Shown here: positions 9,201-17,950 of the stretch, piece by piece
Layout of the letters: each line of letters opens with the position of its first letter
Position numbering within the stretch: position 1 is the first letter of the stretch
Origin: Flammulina velutipes
Taxonomy: Eukaryota > Basidiomycota > Agaricomycetes > Agaricales > Physalacriaceae
Assembly: GCA_011800155.1 (NCBI GenBank)
Contig: CM022371.1
Coordinates: 930,001 to 994,000 of the forward strand
Length of the DNA: 64,000 nucleotides
Reading direction: 5' to 3'
Notes under the pieces: generated by a model
Seen by the model: the letters and a program-made list of their open reading frames with translations, nothing else
What the model was told of the DNA's origin: nothing
Database searches by the model: none
Made by a program: the position numbers and the translations under genes

Positions 9201-12200
9201 TCTCCGTTTGCCGTGGGATAGGGAATTCGTCTGGCACCGTGTTCGCGTTAAGTTTCCTATAGTCGACGCAAAATCGAGGCTTTCCATTTCGATAAGCGAT
9301 CACTACTGGGGCGCCCCACGGACTCTCAGAGGCTTCAATCACTCCCATCTCGAACCAAGAGTTTATCTGTTTGTCGATGACTTCTCTTTTGGCGGGAGAG
9401 CTGGAATACATTGGAAGAGAAATAGGATCGTCTTTCCCTTCTTTCAGTTTGATCTTGACCTTTGACGGATACTGTCCTAATCGTCCGTCGAAGGCGAAGG
9501 CTTTCTGATTTCTTTCCAACATACTCCAAACTGCCTCTGACATTTCTTCTGGCAGATCGTGCGCTACATCCAAGGTCTCTCGCAGCTTCGCGGAATCATA
9601 TAACTCAGGGTCTGGCATGTAGGACGTCTTGGGTCCCATTTCCTCGTCTTCTGATTCTTCCGATTCTTCCGCCACCTTGGTTGATGCTTGATCCGGAGCT
9701 TTTCCAGAGTCCATCTGACTCTGTACGACCGTTCGCAACGCTTCCGCATGTGCTCGATAGGCTTCCTTAGACTTGGCCGTAGAGGGACAATCCAGAGACT
9801 CCGCGCAAGCCTGGTACGTCGAAAGAAGTTCACCTTTGCTGATCTTGATTGGATAGGTGTTTGGGTTACTAACAGGAATTTCCGCGCAGTGGGGATCTAT
9901 GAGAACGCTTGGTACTATGAAAGCTGCCTGATTTCCTGACATGATTACATTCCTCTCCACCAAGAAATTCCCATCATTAGGAAAATAACTGATTACTGGG
10001 ACTCGCTTCGTATATTGAGGAGGAATGATAATATCTTTCTCTGCCCGTAGCTCTGATCTGGCTTCCCCGTTGCGTCTCCTGGCTCTTCTCCGTTTCGTTT
10101 GGCGACGCCGGTGATCGGATCTCTTAGTATAGGCTGCCATACCCTCTACACTCCTATGCAGTTTCGGTGGAGCTTCGTCTGTCTTCCAACTCGTAGGTTG
10201 AGCTTCGACGCTCCATGTTTCGCTACCATAATGAAGCATAGGGTTCTTTCCTCCTATACGCGTGACCGAAATCTCGTAGGCGTTCTGGTAATCTTCTCCT
10301 AACAAGATAGGTACTTGCATCCCCGGCACCACGTAAGCTTCAGCTACAGTTTCCAAAATAGTTCCGTCGACGCTAGTGACAAAGACTGGTATATGTACGT
10401 ATCCTTCTATTGCTGATGTTCCTTCAGTAACTTCTAAGAGGCGAAGTTTGAGACCTTTTCGGAGTACTGGACGTGGAGAGAGACTTTCATAGCACTCTTT
10501 CGACACTAAGGTAATGTCAGCGCAACTGTCGTGCCGCAGATCTATATCGCGCGCGTGGTTGTTTCCCAGTCGTCCTTTAATTGATAGAACCGACACTCCT
10601 ACGGCCGCTCTCCCCGGAGCGGACGTCTTGACGGGCTTCAACTTCACTACTCTGTGTTGACTAGGGAAAGGTTCCTGCAACTCAATAGGATCTTTATCCG
10701 GTGGTTTAGGTTGTCGTTCTTCATCATGAGGTCCGAGCAATATAGATTCACCGTTGTAAGATGATGCTGATGGTTCGTCCTCTTCATCAACTACTTCCTC
10801 TATAGTGACTTTGCGCGATTTGTGTCCAGGTGTAGTGCAACCAGCTCCCACGCTAAGAGCCGTCTTCACCTCTGCGGTCTTATACTCCCGAGCGAACTCG
10901 GCAGAGGCCTCCTCAAAATCCTCCCGATGGTTGACTGAAAATACATATGACATGTCGTAAGCCTGCTCCCAGGACTCTTTTTCCGAAAGCTTCGCGTTCT
11001 TAAGTCTCCACTGATCGTAAGCATCTCGATCGGGACACTCCCGTTTCCAGTGTTTCCTACTTCCACATGCTGGACAAGGGCCAGGGGGTGCTCTTCCTTT
11101 CGAGACTACATGATCGTTGGAAGCAAATTGATAGGTTCGCGTAGATTTTGCCATCCCTATTTTCGCAGCATTGAACACTTCGCGCTCGAGTTCTGAGTCT
11201 ACTGATTTGTAATCGATAGAACCTTGATGATCGTGATCGTGATCGAGGTCGTGCGCGTCCTGATCGACGCCATCGTCATGATCGTCAGGAGGCATGGATT
11301 CCACGACGTGGGCTACTTTGGAGATGGAGCTCGTGGTTTCGCTATCCCGTTTAGGATAGAAACGATATCTGTTACGCCCTTCACGATGCGCGTCTGAACG
11401 TGTCCACAGATCTACTAGTTCTTCATCATAGTCATTGACTTTAGCCAATAGCTCGCTAACATTTTGTAGGCGCTGATGGTCTATCAAAGACTTCCAAGAT
11501 ATCGGAATTCTAGAAACTATGTCGAAGACTTCCCGCGGTCCTCCGTTGTCTGTCGGGGACAATATACGTATGAATCTGATACGACGTAGAATGAAGTCTC
11601 GCGGAGTTTCGCTTGTATGTCCGCTCTGTCTAAACCGTTGTTCATCCTTCTCATTTTGCATAGCCCACAACCAACGCTCGCCTAGGAACTGAGTTTGAAG
11701 TCGATTAATGAACACTGCGTAGTCGGCTGTCATAAGCGTCTGCTCGGTTGGAGACAGGTTATTGAACCATTCGCGGACCGCTGATCCCTCTTCCAGCAGA
11801 AGAGGCAAGACTGTTCCCATAACCGTTGGGATATTCCCCCCCAGTCTCGTGTAATGGAAAATATCCCACGCCCACGCTAAGAACTTAGTTCCTTTCCCAT
11901 TCCACTTTGGTAAGTCACTAGGTTTGAATTCAACCTTGATATTTGGCGGCTGAATTCCTCCGGGACCTCTTCCTTGGCCAAGTGGACCAGGAGGGCCAGG
12001 AGGGCCAGGAGGACCAGGAGGACCAGGAGGACCAGGTGGACCGGGAGTTCCGCCTGATCCAGAAGGGCCAGAGGGATTGGGAGCATTACCCCCTATGGGC
12101 GGCGGATTGTTACCACCATTTGGAGGTTGACCGCCATTGCCGCCTCCCGAAGGGCCGCCGCCGCCTCCGCCAGAAGAACCGCCTCCGCCACCGCCAGAAG

Positions 12201-13767
12201 AACCGCCTCCGCCGCCACCGCTCCCGTCTGGAGGTTTTCCTCCTCTGTCTCCGCCCGACGAATCCCCTTTGTCCGGAGGTCTGTCACCTCCGTCACCTGG
12301 TTTCCCTCCCGAAGGGGCTTTACCTGTAGTAGATCCACTACTCTGGGACGGCTTCTCACCCAGATTAGGATTCGGAGCTTGACCAGAAGGGGAACTTTTC
12401 GGCTTAGGCTTATTGAAAGGAGCTCTCGAGTGTGGCGCAAATGAAACGGGAGGTACATCTAAGTTGATAGGATACGATTCGGTAGTACCAAACTGAGGGG
12501 TAAATGAAAATTCCTCTTGTTCCCATGGGTAAGGACTCTCCTCTTGAGGACGGGTATATTCACTTTGTCCTGGATTGAATATGCTGGAGACGTTTCCTAG
12601 ATCACGGTTTTCCTGCTGTTCCCTCGGATCTACCCTTTTCCCTTTCACATCGTCTCGATAATTGGGTTTTCCGAATGCGCCGGATATGCTTGAATAAGCT
12701 TCTCGCTCTGACTCCCTTTCAGGAGCCATTAGAGTGGAATCTTTGATAGAGTCTAGCTCTCTTTCACGATCATATAGTCCCCCAGATCTTGAATCACTGG
12801 ATTCGCTATCGTCTTCTTGGAAACGAGGAGGCAGGGTATGTAGCTCCTGCGATACTGGAGAGGATGGTTGCTGCTTCAAAGAAATGTTCCCTTTGAAATA
12901 CTTTGGCAAATTGAAAGCGGTCGACATAAATTCTGCAGCTGTTCTCAAAGGAGTAGAAGGAGAGGGTCGACTCGTAGCGGTGCTTTCTTCAAAGTTCGTA
13001 GCACGCGGTGACGTTGAAGGCGGTAACGGACTTCCCGCTCCGGGGTTCCTAAACTGACTAAATGAAGTCGTTGAGCTGGGCGAGGGTAGAACATTTTGAT
13101 GTCTGTTATGAGCGGGCGGCGATTCCTTGAGTACTTTCGAACGCTTAATAGGCGAATAAAAGTATGGAATGGTGGCGCCGATTACGTCCCAGTTTGTACG
13201 ACTAGCAGAGTCCATGGCTTTGGTCGTCAAATCCTTGTTATAAACGTGATTACTCGAGAACAAAGTATATAGTTGATTGTGTTGGTTGGAGGAACGCGCG
13301 ATAGTATCATATGTTCCAGACTCTGTCGACGTAGGGGATAACAAGTGAACTCCGCTGACAGCTTCCTGTTCGTATTTGTTCAGACGAACGTCGAACTGAG
13401 CTATACGCTGACGGAAATGTATCCACGTGGAGGCGAAGAAGCCCTTCTCAGCTCCTTCGTCGAAGGTTCTAATCAACGTATGATTGGGGTCAACTTGGAA
13501 CCAACTGGCGCGAGGTGGATTCATGCATTGGGCGGCTTCGTCCATGATTGTCTGAAGCGTGGCGACTAGATCGGAATATTGATGAAGATATGATCTATCC
13601 ATTGCGAATTTGCGCGTCCGCTGATGGACCATAATATGGTCCTCGGGGATTCGCAGATTTGCTTCGATGAAAGAGATCCGGAATCGGGGCGAAGTCATGT
13701 CGTCAGGGGTTTCCTCCAGACGTGCTCGAAGAGATTGAAAGAAACTAGTGATATCATTGGTATCCAT
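6214..13767 (-). CDS. Gag-Pol polyprotein with C-terminal chromodomain
   Basis: A single 2517-codon frame from ATG at 13767 to TGA at 6214, with no Gag/Pol frameshift. In order: a long Gag, a Gly-rich and collagen-like PPG tract (about 569-600), a CX2CX4HX4C zinc knuckle (about 890-905), a retropepsin-like domain with DSCAD in place of the usual D-S/T-G-A (about 1080), reverse transcriptase with YIDD (about 1600), RNase H starting YTDAS (about 1747), integrase with HHCC (about 2100) and Asp-Asp-Glu residues in WDLITG, CDRDGR and GQTEITN (about 2157, 2217, 2254), a GPF module (RWIGPF, about 2402), and a chromodomain (about 2466-2516, YLVKWKG). Chromodomains of such elements bind histone marks and steer integration. 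All catalytic residues except the altered protease motif look intact. Confidence 0.95.
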   Translation of the reverse strand: MDTNDITSFFQSLRARLEETPDDMTSPRFRISFIEANLRIPEDHIMVHQRTRKFAMDRSYLHQYSDLVATLQTIMDEAAQCMNPPRASWFQVDPNHTLIRTFDEGAEKGFFASTWIHFRQRIAQFDVRLNKYEQEAVSGVHLLSPTSTESGTYDTIARSSNQHNQLYTLFSSNHVYNKDLTTKAMDSASRTNWDVIGATIPYFYSPIKRSKVLKESPPAHNRHQNVLPSPSSTTSFSQFRNPGAGSPLPPSTSPRATNFEESTATSRPSPSTPLRTAAEFMSTAFNLPKYFKGNISLKQQPSSPVSQELHTLPPRFQEDDSESSDSRSGGLYDRERELDSIKDSTLMAPERESEREAYSSISGAFGKPNYRDDVKGKRVDPREQQENRDLGNVSSIFNPGQSEYTRPQEESPYPWEQEEFSFTPQFGTTESYPINLDVPPVSFAPHSRAPFNKPKPKSSPSGQAPNPNLGEKPSQSSGSTTGKAPSGGKPGDGGDRPPDKGDSSGGDRGGKPPDGSGGGGGGSSGGGGGGSSGGGGGGPSGGGNGGQPPNGGNNPPPIGGNAPNPSGPSGSGGTPGPPGPPGPPGPPGPPGPPGPLGQGRGPGGIQPPNIKVEFKPSDLPKWNGKGTKFLAWAWDIFHYTRLGGNIPTVMGTVLPLLLEEGSAVREWFNNLSPTEQTLMTADYAVFINRLQTQFLGERWLWAMQNEKDEQRFRQSGHTSETPRDFILRRIRFIRILSPTDNGGPREVFDIVSRIPISWKSLIDHQRLQNVSELLAKVNDYDEELVDLWTRSDAHREGRNRYRFYPKRDSETTSSISKVAHVVESMPPDDHDDGVDQDAHDLDHDHDHQGSIDYKSVDSELEREVFNAAKIGMAKSTRTYQFASNDHVVSKGRAPPGPCPACGSRKHWKRECPDRDAYDQWRLKNAKLSEKESWEQAYDMSYVFSVNHREDFEEASAEFAREYKTAEVKTALSVGAGCTTPGHKSRKVTIEEVVDEEDEPSASSYNGESILLGPHDEERQPKPPDKDPIELQEPFPSQHRVVKLKPVKTSAPGRAAVGVSVLSIKGRLGNNHARDIDLRHDSCADITLVSKECYESLSPRPVLRKGLKLRLLEVTEGTSAIEGYVHIPVFVTSVDGTILETVAEAYVVPGMQVPILLGEDYQNAYEISVTRIGGKNPMLHYGSETWSVEAQPTSWKTDEAPPKLHRSVEGMAAYTKRSDHRRRQTKRRRARRRNGEARSELRAEKDIIIPPQYTKRVPVISYFPNDGNFLVERNVIMSGNQAAFIVPSVLIDPHCAEIPVSNPNTYPIKISKGELLSTYQACAESLDCPSTAKSKEAYRAHAEALRTVVQSQMDSGKAPDQASTKVAEESEESEDEEMGPKTSYMPDPELYDSAKLRETLDVAHDLPEEMSEAVWSMLERNQKAFAFDGRLGQYPSKVKIKLKEGKDDPISLPMYSSSPAKREVIDKQINSWFEMGVIEASESPWGAPVVIAYRNGKPRFCVDYRKLNANTVPDEFPIPRQTEILQALSGAQVLSTLDALSGFTQLELDEEDRPKTAFRTHRGLWQFRRLPFGLRNGPSVFQRVMQGILSPFLWIFCLVYIDDIVVFSKSYEEHILHLGKVLEAIMKAGITLSPKKCHLFYSSILLLGHKVSRLGLSTHAEKVAAVKELASPTKAKELYTFLGMAVYFSAFIPFYSDMAIPLFDLLKKDTKWEWGDEQEYAFNAIKDALCDAPVLAHPLEKIPYRLYTDASDHALGCALQQVQPMTAGSLKGTKVYERLKRAKEAGKNVPKLFAQLAKEDENRSGGEWNEEDFDASVVHVERVVAYYSRRFKSAETRYSTTEREALAAKEGLIRFQPFIEGANTTLVTDHNALQWARTYENSNKRLAAWGAVFSAYSPHLTIVHRPGRVHSNVDPLSRLERPPPLQFSPISPDGSVIPSVGTRDVIPNNVYADHLPAIKWASIAELIEPVGSKTVIEAGGDMENNDSHALPSERHRDQLDQDYWLASVPPPTVLIAGDPEILGRWAHETKTDPEFKTAYEEAPQWEDWKKGQRFLKDANGMLFFRDANYQPRLCVPKSRRTELLSIVHEDPMETAHMSIDKLWPKLTQRWYWKRMKIDAEAFCKSCDTCQKTKNRNFKSYGLLNPSPVPRRPYQSISWDLITGLPKSDGCDAILVIVDRLTKHGNFLPLPIASSMEKFADLIVLQVFSRFGLPESVFCDRDGRWQNAIWIEIAKRLGTRMVFSTSHHPQTDGQTEITNKTLETMLRAFAASERSRWVKWIALLEFAYNSNVSKTTGYAPFFLLLGFEPKPPSALYLPHDSSSVVPRRFSELGKANSFLNELERHRDRARDAIAKAQHDQAKYFNRRRRAPPEIKKGSRVLVNPHSLEWIESKGKGVKLVDRWIGPFEVTEVVSPTVYRLRLGEQYPGGPTFNLEHLKVYHESPESFGKRDERPESDLRPDLEDEIEVEAVIAHKPAGRGYRYLVKWKGLPEEENSWMNASGLRNANHLLREYKLRLGL

Positions 13768-13983
13768 GATGAAGAGATCTACTCAAAATCGAGATAGGAA
13801 GGATATGTATGATGTCGGTAGAGGATAGATTGTCCACTGTCGGTTTCGCGAGGCGATCACGAGGCGTGCACGAGGTAAAAATGAGGTATGGCAATGAGGC
13901 TGAAATGAGGCAAACACGAGGTCGAGGTGAGGTCCGTTGAATAGCACCAAACTCTGCTTCAATACTCGTACCGACACTGTCCC

Positions 13984-14043
13984 AAGAACTGAGCTCGAGG
14001 AACAATGAACGATAGGTAAAAGAATTCCAAGAACTGAGCTCGA
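13984..14043 (-). repeat. Pair of 15-bp motifs in the retrotransposon leader
   Basis: AAGAACTGAGCTCGA (plus orientation) occurs at 13984-13998 and 14029-14043, 45 bp apart, each with an extra CC before and GGAA after. The second copy sits between GAATTCC half-sites. A matching pair lies before the second ORF. Confidence 0.85.
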
Positions 14044-14176
14044 GGAATTCCCGAAGGAAGAGTTGGTCGTTGACGATGATGGAAGCAGATGGATTGATAA
14101 GATGACCTCGGAATAGAAGCTCGTAAGTCCACCGAACGATATTGATGATAGAAGCGTTCCGGGGGAAGTCGAGTTC

Positions 14177-14193
14177 ACCTGAACGTCCACCAA
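14177..14193 (-). other. Candidate primer binding site
   Basis: Directly inside the 5' LTR the minus strand reads TTGGTGGACGTTCAGG. TGG two bases after the LTR could pair with a tRNA CCA end, but I cannot name the tRNA. Some chromoviruses prime from their own 5' RNA end; I found no clear complement in the LTR to support that. Confidence 0.4.
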
Positions 14194-14533
14194 TGTAAGA
14201 CGCCTGAAATCCACGAGGTTCGTGGATGGAGTTAGCGTCTTCGGTCCAGGTGGGGAACTCTGTCTCCCTTAGCCTGAGCGGAACGCGTGAGTAGCTTCGT
14301 ACGAATAGGTGAAGGCTTAGCGTAGCCTTCGAACACTTAAGAGCAGCCCGACGTCGGGGCTGCGATTCAAACCAATGGAAGTTTGAGTAAGAAAGAGTTA
14401 ATTCTCTATTACATAACTGCCATACTTGTACATTATACATAAGCGAACGCGCCACGCTGCTAAGCGGGATATTTTATGCTAACCTAAGTACTGAGCTACC
14501 TCAAGAGAAAAGAAGAAAAATACAGCCGTTACA
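14194..14533 (-). repeat. 5' LTR
   Basis: This is the 340-bp upstream LTR of the minus-strand element, with TG..CA ends, identical by eye to 2723-3062. An A/T-rich stretch with TATAATG on the minus strand near 14430-14440 could be part of the promoter. Confidence 0.95.
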
Positions 14534-14776
14534 AATCCCGAACTAGACAGAAAGTGATCCAGTTGAGGAGCAAAAGGACTTTCTCGCCAGGCTCTGCCAT
14601 AGGATTTCCCGGCCATCGTGCCCCATCGTGGTCGGTGTCATTCTTCCACCACCAATTAGCGATGGTCTGTATGGCGACGAAGGAATCTAAGGAGGTTTCC
14701 GTCTCATTTTCAGGCTGCAGGGAATCTTGATTGGTGCAAAAAGGCTTCATGCCAAATGACTTACTGGTGGAGTCAT
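14534..14776 (-). pseudogene. OTT_1508-like deaminase, copy B, detached 5' part
   Basis: It begins with AATCC, the right copy of the target duplication (14534-14538). The minus strand carries a four-codon exon 1 (14765-14776), an intron (14715-14764, GTAAGT..CTGCAG) and the start of exon 2, whose frame continues exactly into 2717 once the retrotransposon and one AATCC are ignored. It matches copy A at 533-775. The native promoter now drives only this N-terminal piece, then runs into the element. Confidence 0.7.
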
Positions 14777-14946
14777 ATCGAAAGTTAGTTCGGCAGTCGG
14801 ACCGAGTCTTACGTTCTCCGACCGCGTTCAAATTCAAAATGCGCCAGTACGTCTTTTCAATTTACGCTCTCTTTCTCGAACATTCACCACCTTATTCTCT
14901 CTGACGCTAACACACATCCTTTTCGACTAATGATATAGCGTTCGAC
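14777..14946. promoter_or_regulatory. Divergent promoter of deaminase copy B and the PP2C-like gene
   Basis: 170 bp lie between the two start codons. The stretch at 14865-14935 is pyrimidine-rich on the plus strand (CTCTCTTTCTCG, CTTATTCTCTCT), as is common ahead of fungal start sites. No TATA box is obvious. Confidence 0.45.
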
Positions 14947-16376
14947 ATGCGGCGGTACTTTTATCAAAGTCTGCGATATCTTAGCGGCGTTTCTCTCTCG
15001 ACCTATGCATTCACCAATATCCGAATGACGAGTAGTAACTCCGGTATGTCTTAGCCGTGTCTCACCGTTTTCTCATAACTCATTGCTATTTTACCTCACA
15101 AGATGGCTCTCATGGTGGTCGGTATACTCAAAGTACGCGTAATATCGCTCCTGGTATTGCGAGGTTCGACATCCACATAGCTTCACGGTACGTCTTCTCT
15201 ATTCTGAATTAACTCTGTAATTTAAATGACGGTATTAGAGATACCCTTGGTCCCAACCACATGCCATCTGCTGCAGTGGCTCTTCCTGACGGTCGGACCT
15301 GGCTAGTGCAAGCAGTACTCGATAACCACCTAGGCTCCGACGCCACCAAGTTCATTTCTAACAATATCATACACGCAGTCATCGGAGCCATGGCGGACCT
15401 TTTCTCAAAAAATGAAAGCCCCGGAGTCGCCCATTCCTCCTCCGAACCCTCTCCAGAATTCCGAAGCATCTCAGATGGTGGGCCAGCTCCGCCTTCTACG
15501 CCCACCACCCAGGCGATCCAAGAAGAGCTAGTCGAAACATTCTTGAGAGTCGACGACGACCTCGTCAATTTTTCCGCCATGCTCGCCGGGAGCCGGACCT
15601 CGAGGAGAGACAAGTCCCAAAATATCTTGAAACCTGCACTTGCTGGCACCTCGACGCTGTTGACTTTCTATGAAACCATCGGGACCTCGCGAGTGGTGCA
15701 TGTAGCGCAGGTAGGCGGGACGCGGGCCATTCTGGGGCGAAAAAATGGAGACAAGTACGACGTGCATGCCCTTGGTACGACTCCTTCGACCGAGCGGTCT
15801 CGTATTCGCGAAATCGAGGCGGCGCATCCTGGTGAGAAGGATTTGATACAGGACAAGAAGCTTTTTGGCGCGTTCCCTCTGTGTGCCTTTGGACTTGGTC
15901 CTCTCAAGTGGGCTCGTGATGTCCGAGAGCGGCTGGCGCTCCAGTTGGACGATGATACATGGAAAAAGGCAAAATCTGCACCGTACATCTCTGCCGGACC
16001 GGACGTCAGTTTCACGGAAATTGAGAGCGGGGACGTGCTTGTTATGGCGTCCGGATCTCTGTTCGCGACACTTTCCGATCAGGAGGTTATGGAGGTCGTT
16101 GGGTCCTCACTCAAGGATTCACAGAAATCTGTCCGTCCAAAGTTACAGAGGGTGAAATTGATGGGATGGGGCGATGATGAAAGCGAAGGAGATGTCACGC
16201 TCTCTGTGCTGGCAAAGGATTGGGAAAGCAGTGACCGCAATCTTGCGAAGGCTCTGGCCGATAAAGCTGATATCAAATTGGACAAGGACGAGTAAGTGGT
16301 TATGACTCTGTTGACCTTGTTTTTGACTGACCTCGACGGTAGGGCACTTTCGATTGGCGTCATGGTCTTTCAGTGA
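14947..16376 (+). CDS. PP2C-family phosphatase-like protein, probably mitochondrial, with altered active site
   Basis: Four exons: 14947-15043, 15103-15187, 15239-16291, 16343-16376 (422 aa), all phases consistent. The N-terminus (MRRYFYQSLRYLSG) is basic and amphipathic like a mitochondrial import signal. PP2C core segments are visible: VQAVLDNHLG (for the DGHGG motif, about residue 89), VAQVGGTRAILG (for VGDSRA, about 220), VLVMASGSLFATLS (for ASDGLWD, about 333) and a terminal SIGVMVF (for the TVIVVF strand). Standard PP2C enzymes bind two metals through Asp residues of DGH, SDG and a late D. Here SDG is SGS, GDSR is GGTR and DGH is DNH, so catalysis is doubtful. It may be a pseudophosphatase. 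Its 5' exons are duplicated and decayed at 834-1115. Confidence 0.75.
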
Positions 16377-16567
16377 TAGTATATAGGCTATCCTTAACTT
16401 GTACAATAGTAATCGTTTGAACGAACATGGAAACATTGCATATTGGATGATTTTGATTCACTATGGCCACCGGCAGAGGCCGATAAAGCCATTGACAAAC
16501 AGACGCCCACATTGTTTATTCCAAAAAATTGCCGTCGCGCTTGTCTTTGCCGTCGACGCGCTGGACG

Positions 16568-17950
16568 ATGCTTCGAATATGTCTGAATACACTGCGCCCT
16601 GGACGCTGCATACGACGAGGGCCACTGCTTTGTCGCAGTGTGCACCACCGGTCTATGCTCCCCTACCCTATCGAACACGGCTTGGGTGAATTCCTACCAC
16701 CTCCGGCACTCAAGACTGTGGCCATTGAATACCAGGAGGACTTGCTAAAGAGGTTGAACGAGGAAGTCAGAGGTGCGTGCGCGTGTCATTTACAATTTAC
16801 GCGAATTCTAACGTTGCCGGATGTGTAGGAACGGACTATGCGTACATGTCTGTGTCGGAGACCGTCATTGCCGCGTCAAAATACAAAAGAGACGCACTAA
16901 CATTCAACCTTGCGAGTATGGCGCTGAACAACCACTTCTTCCTGGACCAGCTGGTATGATTCACGTTTCCAAATGGGAATTCACACTCTCATTGAGCTAC
17001 TTTAGAAACCGGTAGTACCCTTAGAAGACGAGAACGGGAAAGTTTACGCAACGCCAGAGAACCACCAACATGAAATAAGCCCGCAATTGCGCTCCAATAT
17101 CGAGGGCCAATATGGCAGCTTGGCGCAGTTCAAGTCTACCTTCTCCGCTGCCGCCCTCGGTATGTTCTCCTCGGGATATGTATGGCTGGTAACCGACCAA
17201 GCTGGTCGTCTTGCCGTTATCCCCACATTTGGCGCCGGCTCTCTACTCGTGCGCGCTAGGGCATACGGAGGACCGACAGACTCCCTCACCGACCTCCATC
17301 TGCTCGCCGACGACCTCCGTACCAACGATCCTTACCGCGCCGAACTCGAGGCGGAAATGGAGAGGGACCAGGAGAATGTGAAAAAATTCTTCGAAGACAT
17401 GGAAACCTCCGGGGAGATGGAGAAGCTGGACCAGGAGGAACAGCAGGAGTCTTCCCTCCGGGAGGACGAGTCTGAGACGTCGATGCATGAAGACATATCT
17501 CTTCTGGAGGATATCTTGAGCAAGGAAGATGTAGACGAGCTTCGACTAGAGGCCGAACCCCCTACCCTTCCCACCGGACGCAGGGAATACCACACATCAG
17601 CACCCCGGCGCGCAATTAGCGACCCAGCTGTATTCGATCCCGCAGGGAAGCCCTACGACATATACACCAAAGACGAGCTACCAGAGCCAGACGTTGACCG
17701 CCCATGGGCCGTCAAAAACGCTCAGCTCGGTGACGTTCTCTACCCGCTTTTGTGTGTGTCTGTACATGAGCATGGGTGGATGAGCGCGGGATTCGGCGTG
17801 TGTGGCAAGGAGGAGTGGCTGAAAAAATTCTGGGACGTCGTGGATTGGGAACGTGTATCCTCCCGCTTTGAAGAGCTGACGGATACGCTTGTATTTGACC
17901 AAGAGTATGCGAAGGAGGAAAAAGGTAATACTCAAGGTGAAAAGGCTTGA
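16568..17950 (+). CDS. Mitochondrial small-subunit ribosomal protein of the Fe/Mn-SOD fold (mS42/mS43, Rsm26/Mrp1-like)
   Basis: Three exons: 16568-16772, 16829-16953, 17006-17950 (424 aa). The start MLRICLNTLRPGRCIRR is an Arg-rich presequence, and an earlier in-frame ATG at 16529 is less likely. The body shows the superoxide dismutase fold: LGEFLPPPALKTVAIEYQ, then FNLASMALNNHFFLDQL where enzymes have their metal-ligand helix, and later GYVWLVTD and CVSVHEHGWM. The regular metal ligands are not all kept, and a long acidic insert (about residues 230-300, Glu-rich) separates the halves, as in the fungal mitoribosomal paralogues mS42 and mS43. I cannot tell the two paralogues apart without alignment. 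Confidence 0.75.

Larger units (their letters stand above)
13754..14440 (-). other. Long open leader frame overlapping the gag start
   Basis: From an ATG at 14440 inside the 5' LTR, a 228-codon frame stays open through the whole leader. It ends 14 nt past the gag ATG, in another frame. A second frame is open over 13783-14214. It has no recognisable domain, but contains a repeated FLELSSW produced by the two 15-bp motifs. It could be an upstream ORF that tunes Gag translation, or merely stop-poor RNA. Whether the mRNA begins early enough to include this ATG is unknown. Confidence 0.35.
2723..14533 (-). mobile_element. Full-length Ty3/gypsy LTR retrotransposon with chromodomain and an extra env-position ORF
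   Basis: This 11,811-bp element has 340-bp LTRs at both ends, TG..CA termini, a 5-bp target duplication, a G8 polypurine tract against the 3' LTR, and two long intact frames on the minus strand. The order on that strand is LTR, leader, gag-pol, second ORF, LTR. RT-RNaseH-integrase order and a C-terminal chromodomain place it among chromoviruses. I found no difference between the LTRs by eye and no stop in either frame, so the insertion is recent and the element may be autonomous. It is long for the group, because of an extended Gag, a leader of over 400 bp and the extra 2.9-kb ORF. It lies in the same orientation as the deaminase gene it interrupts. Confidence 0.95.

Noticed and set aside
12093..12458. 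Several open frames on both strands opposite and within the Gly/Pro-rich part of gag (for example Pro-, Ala- or Ser-rich frames near 11943-12458)
   Set aside because: They are by-products of the repetitive GGN/CCN composition of the gag coding sequence, with no independent start context or domain.
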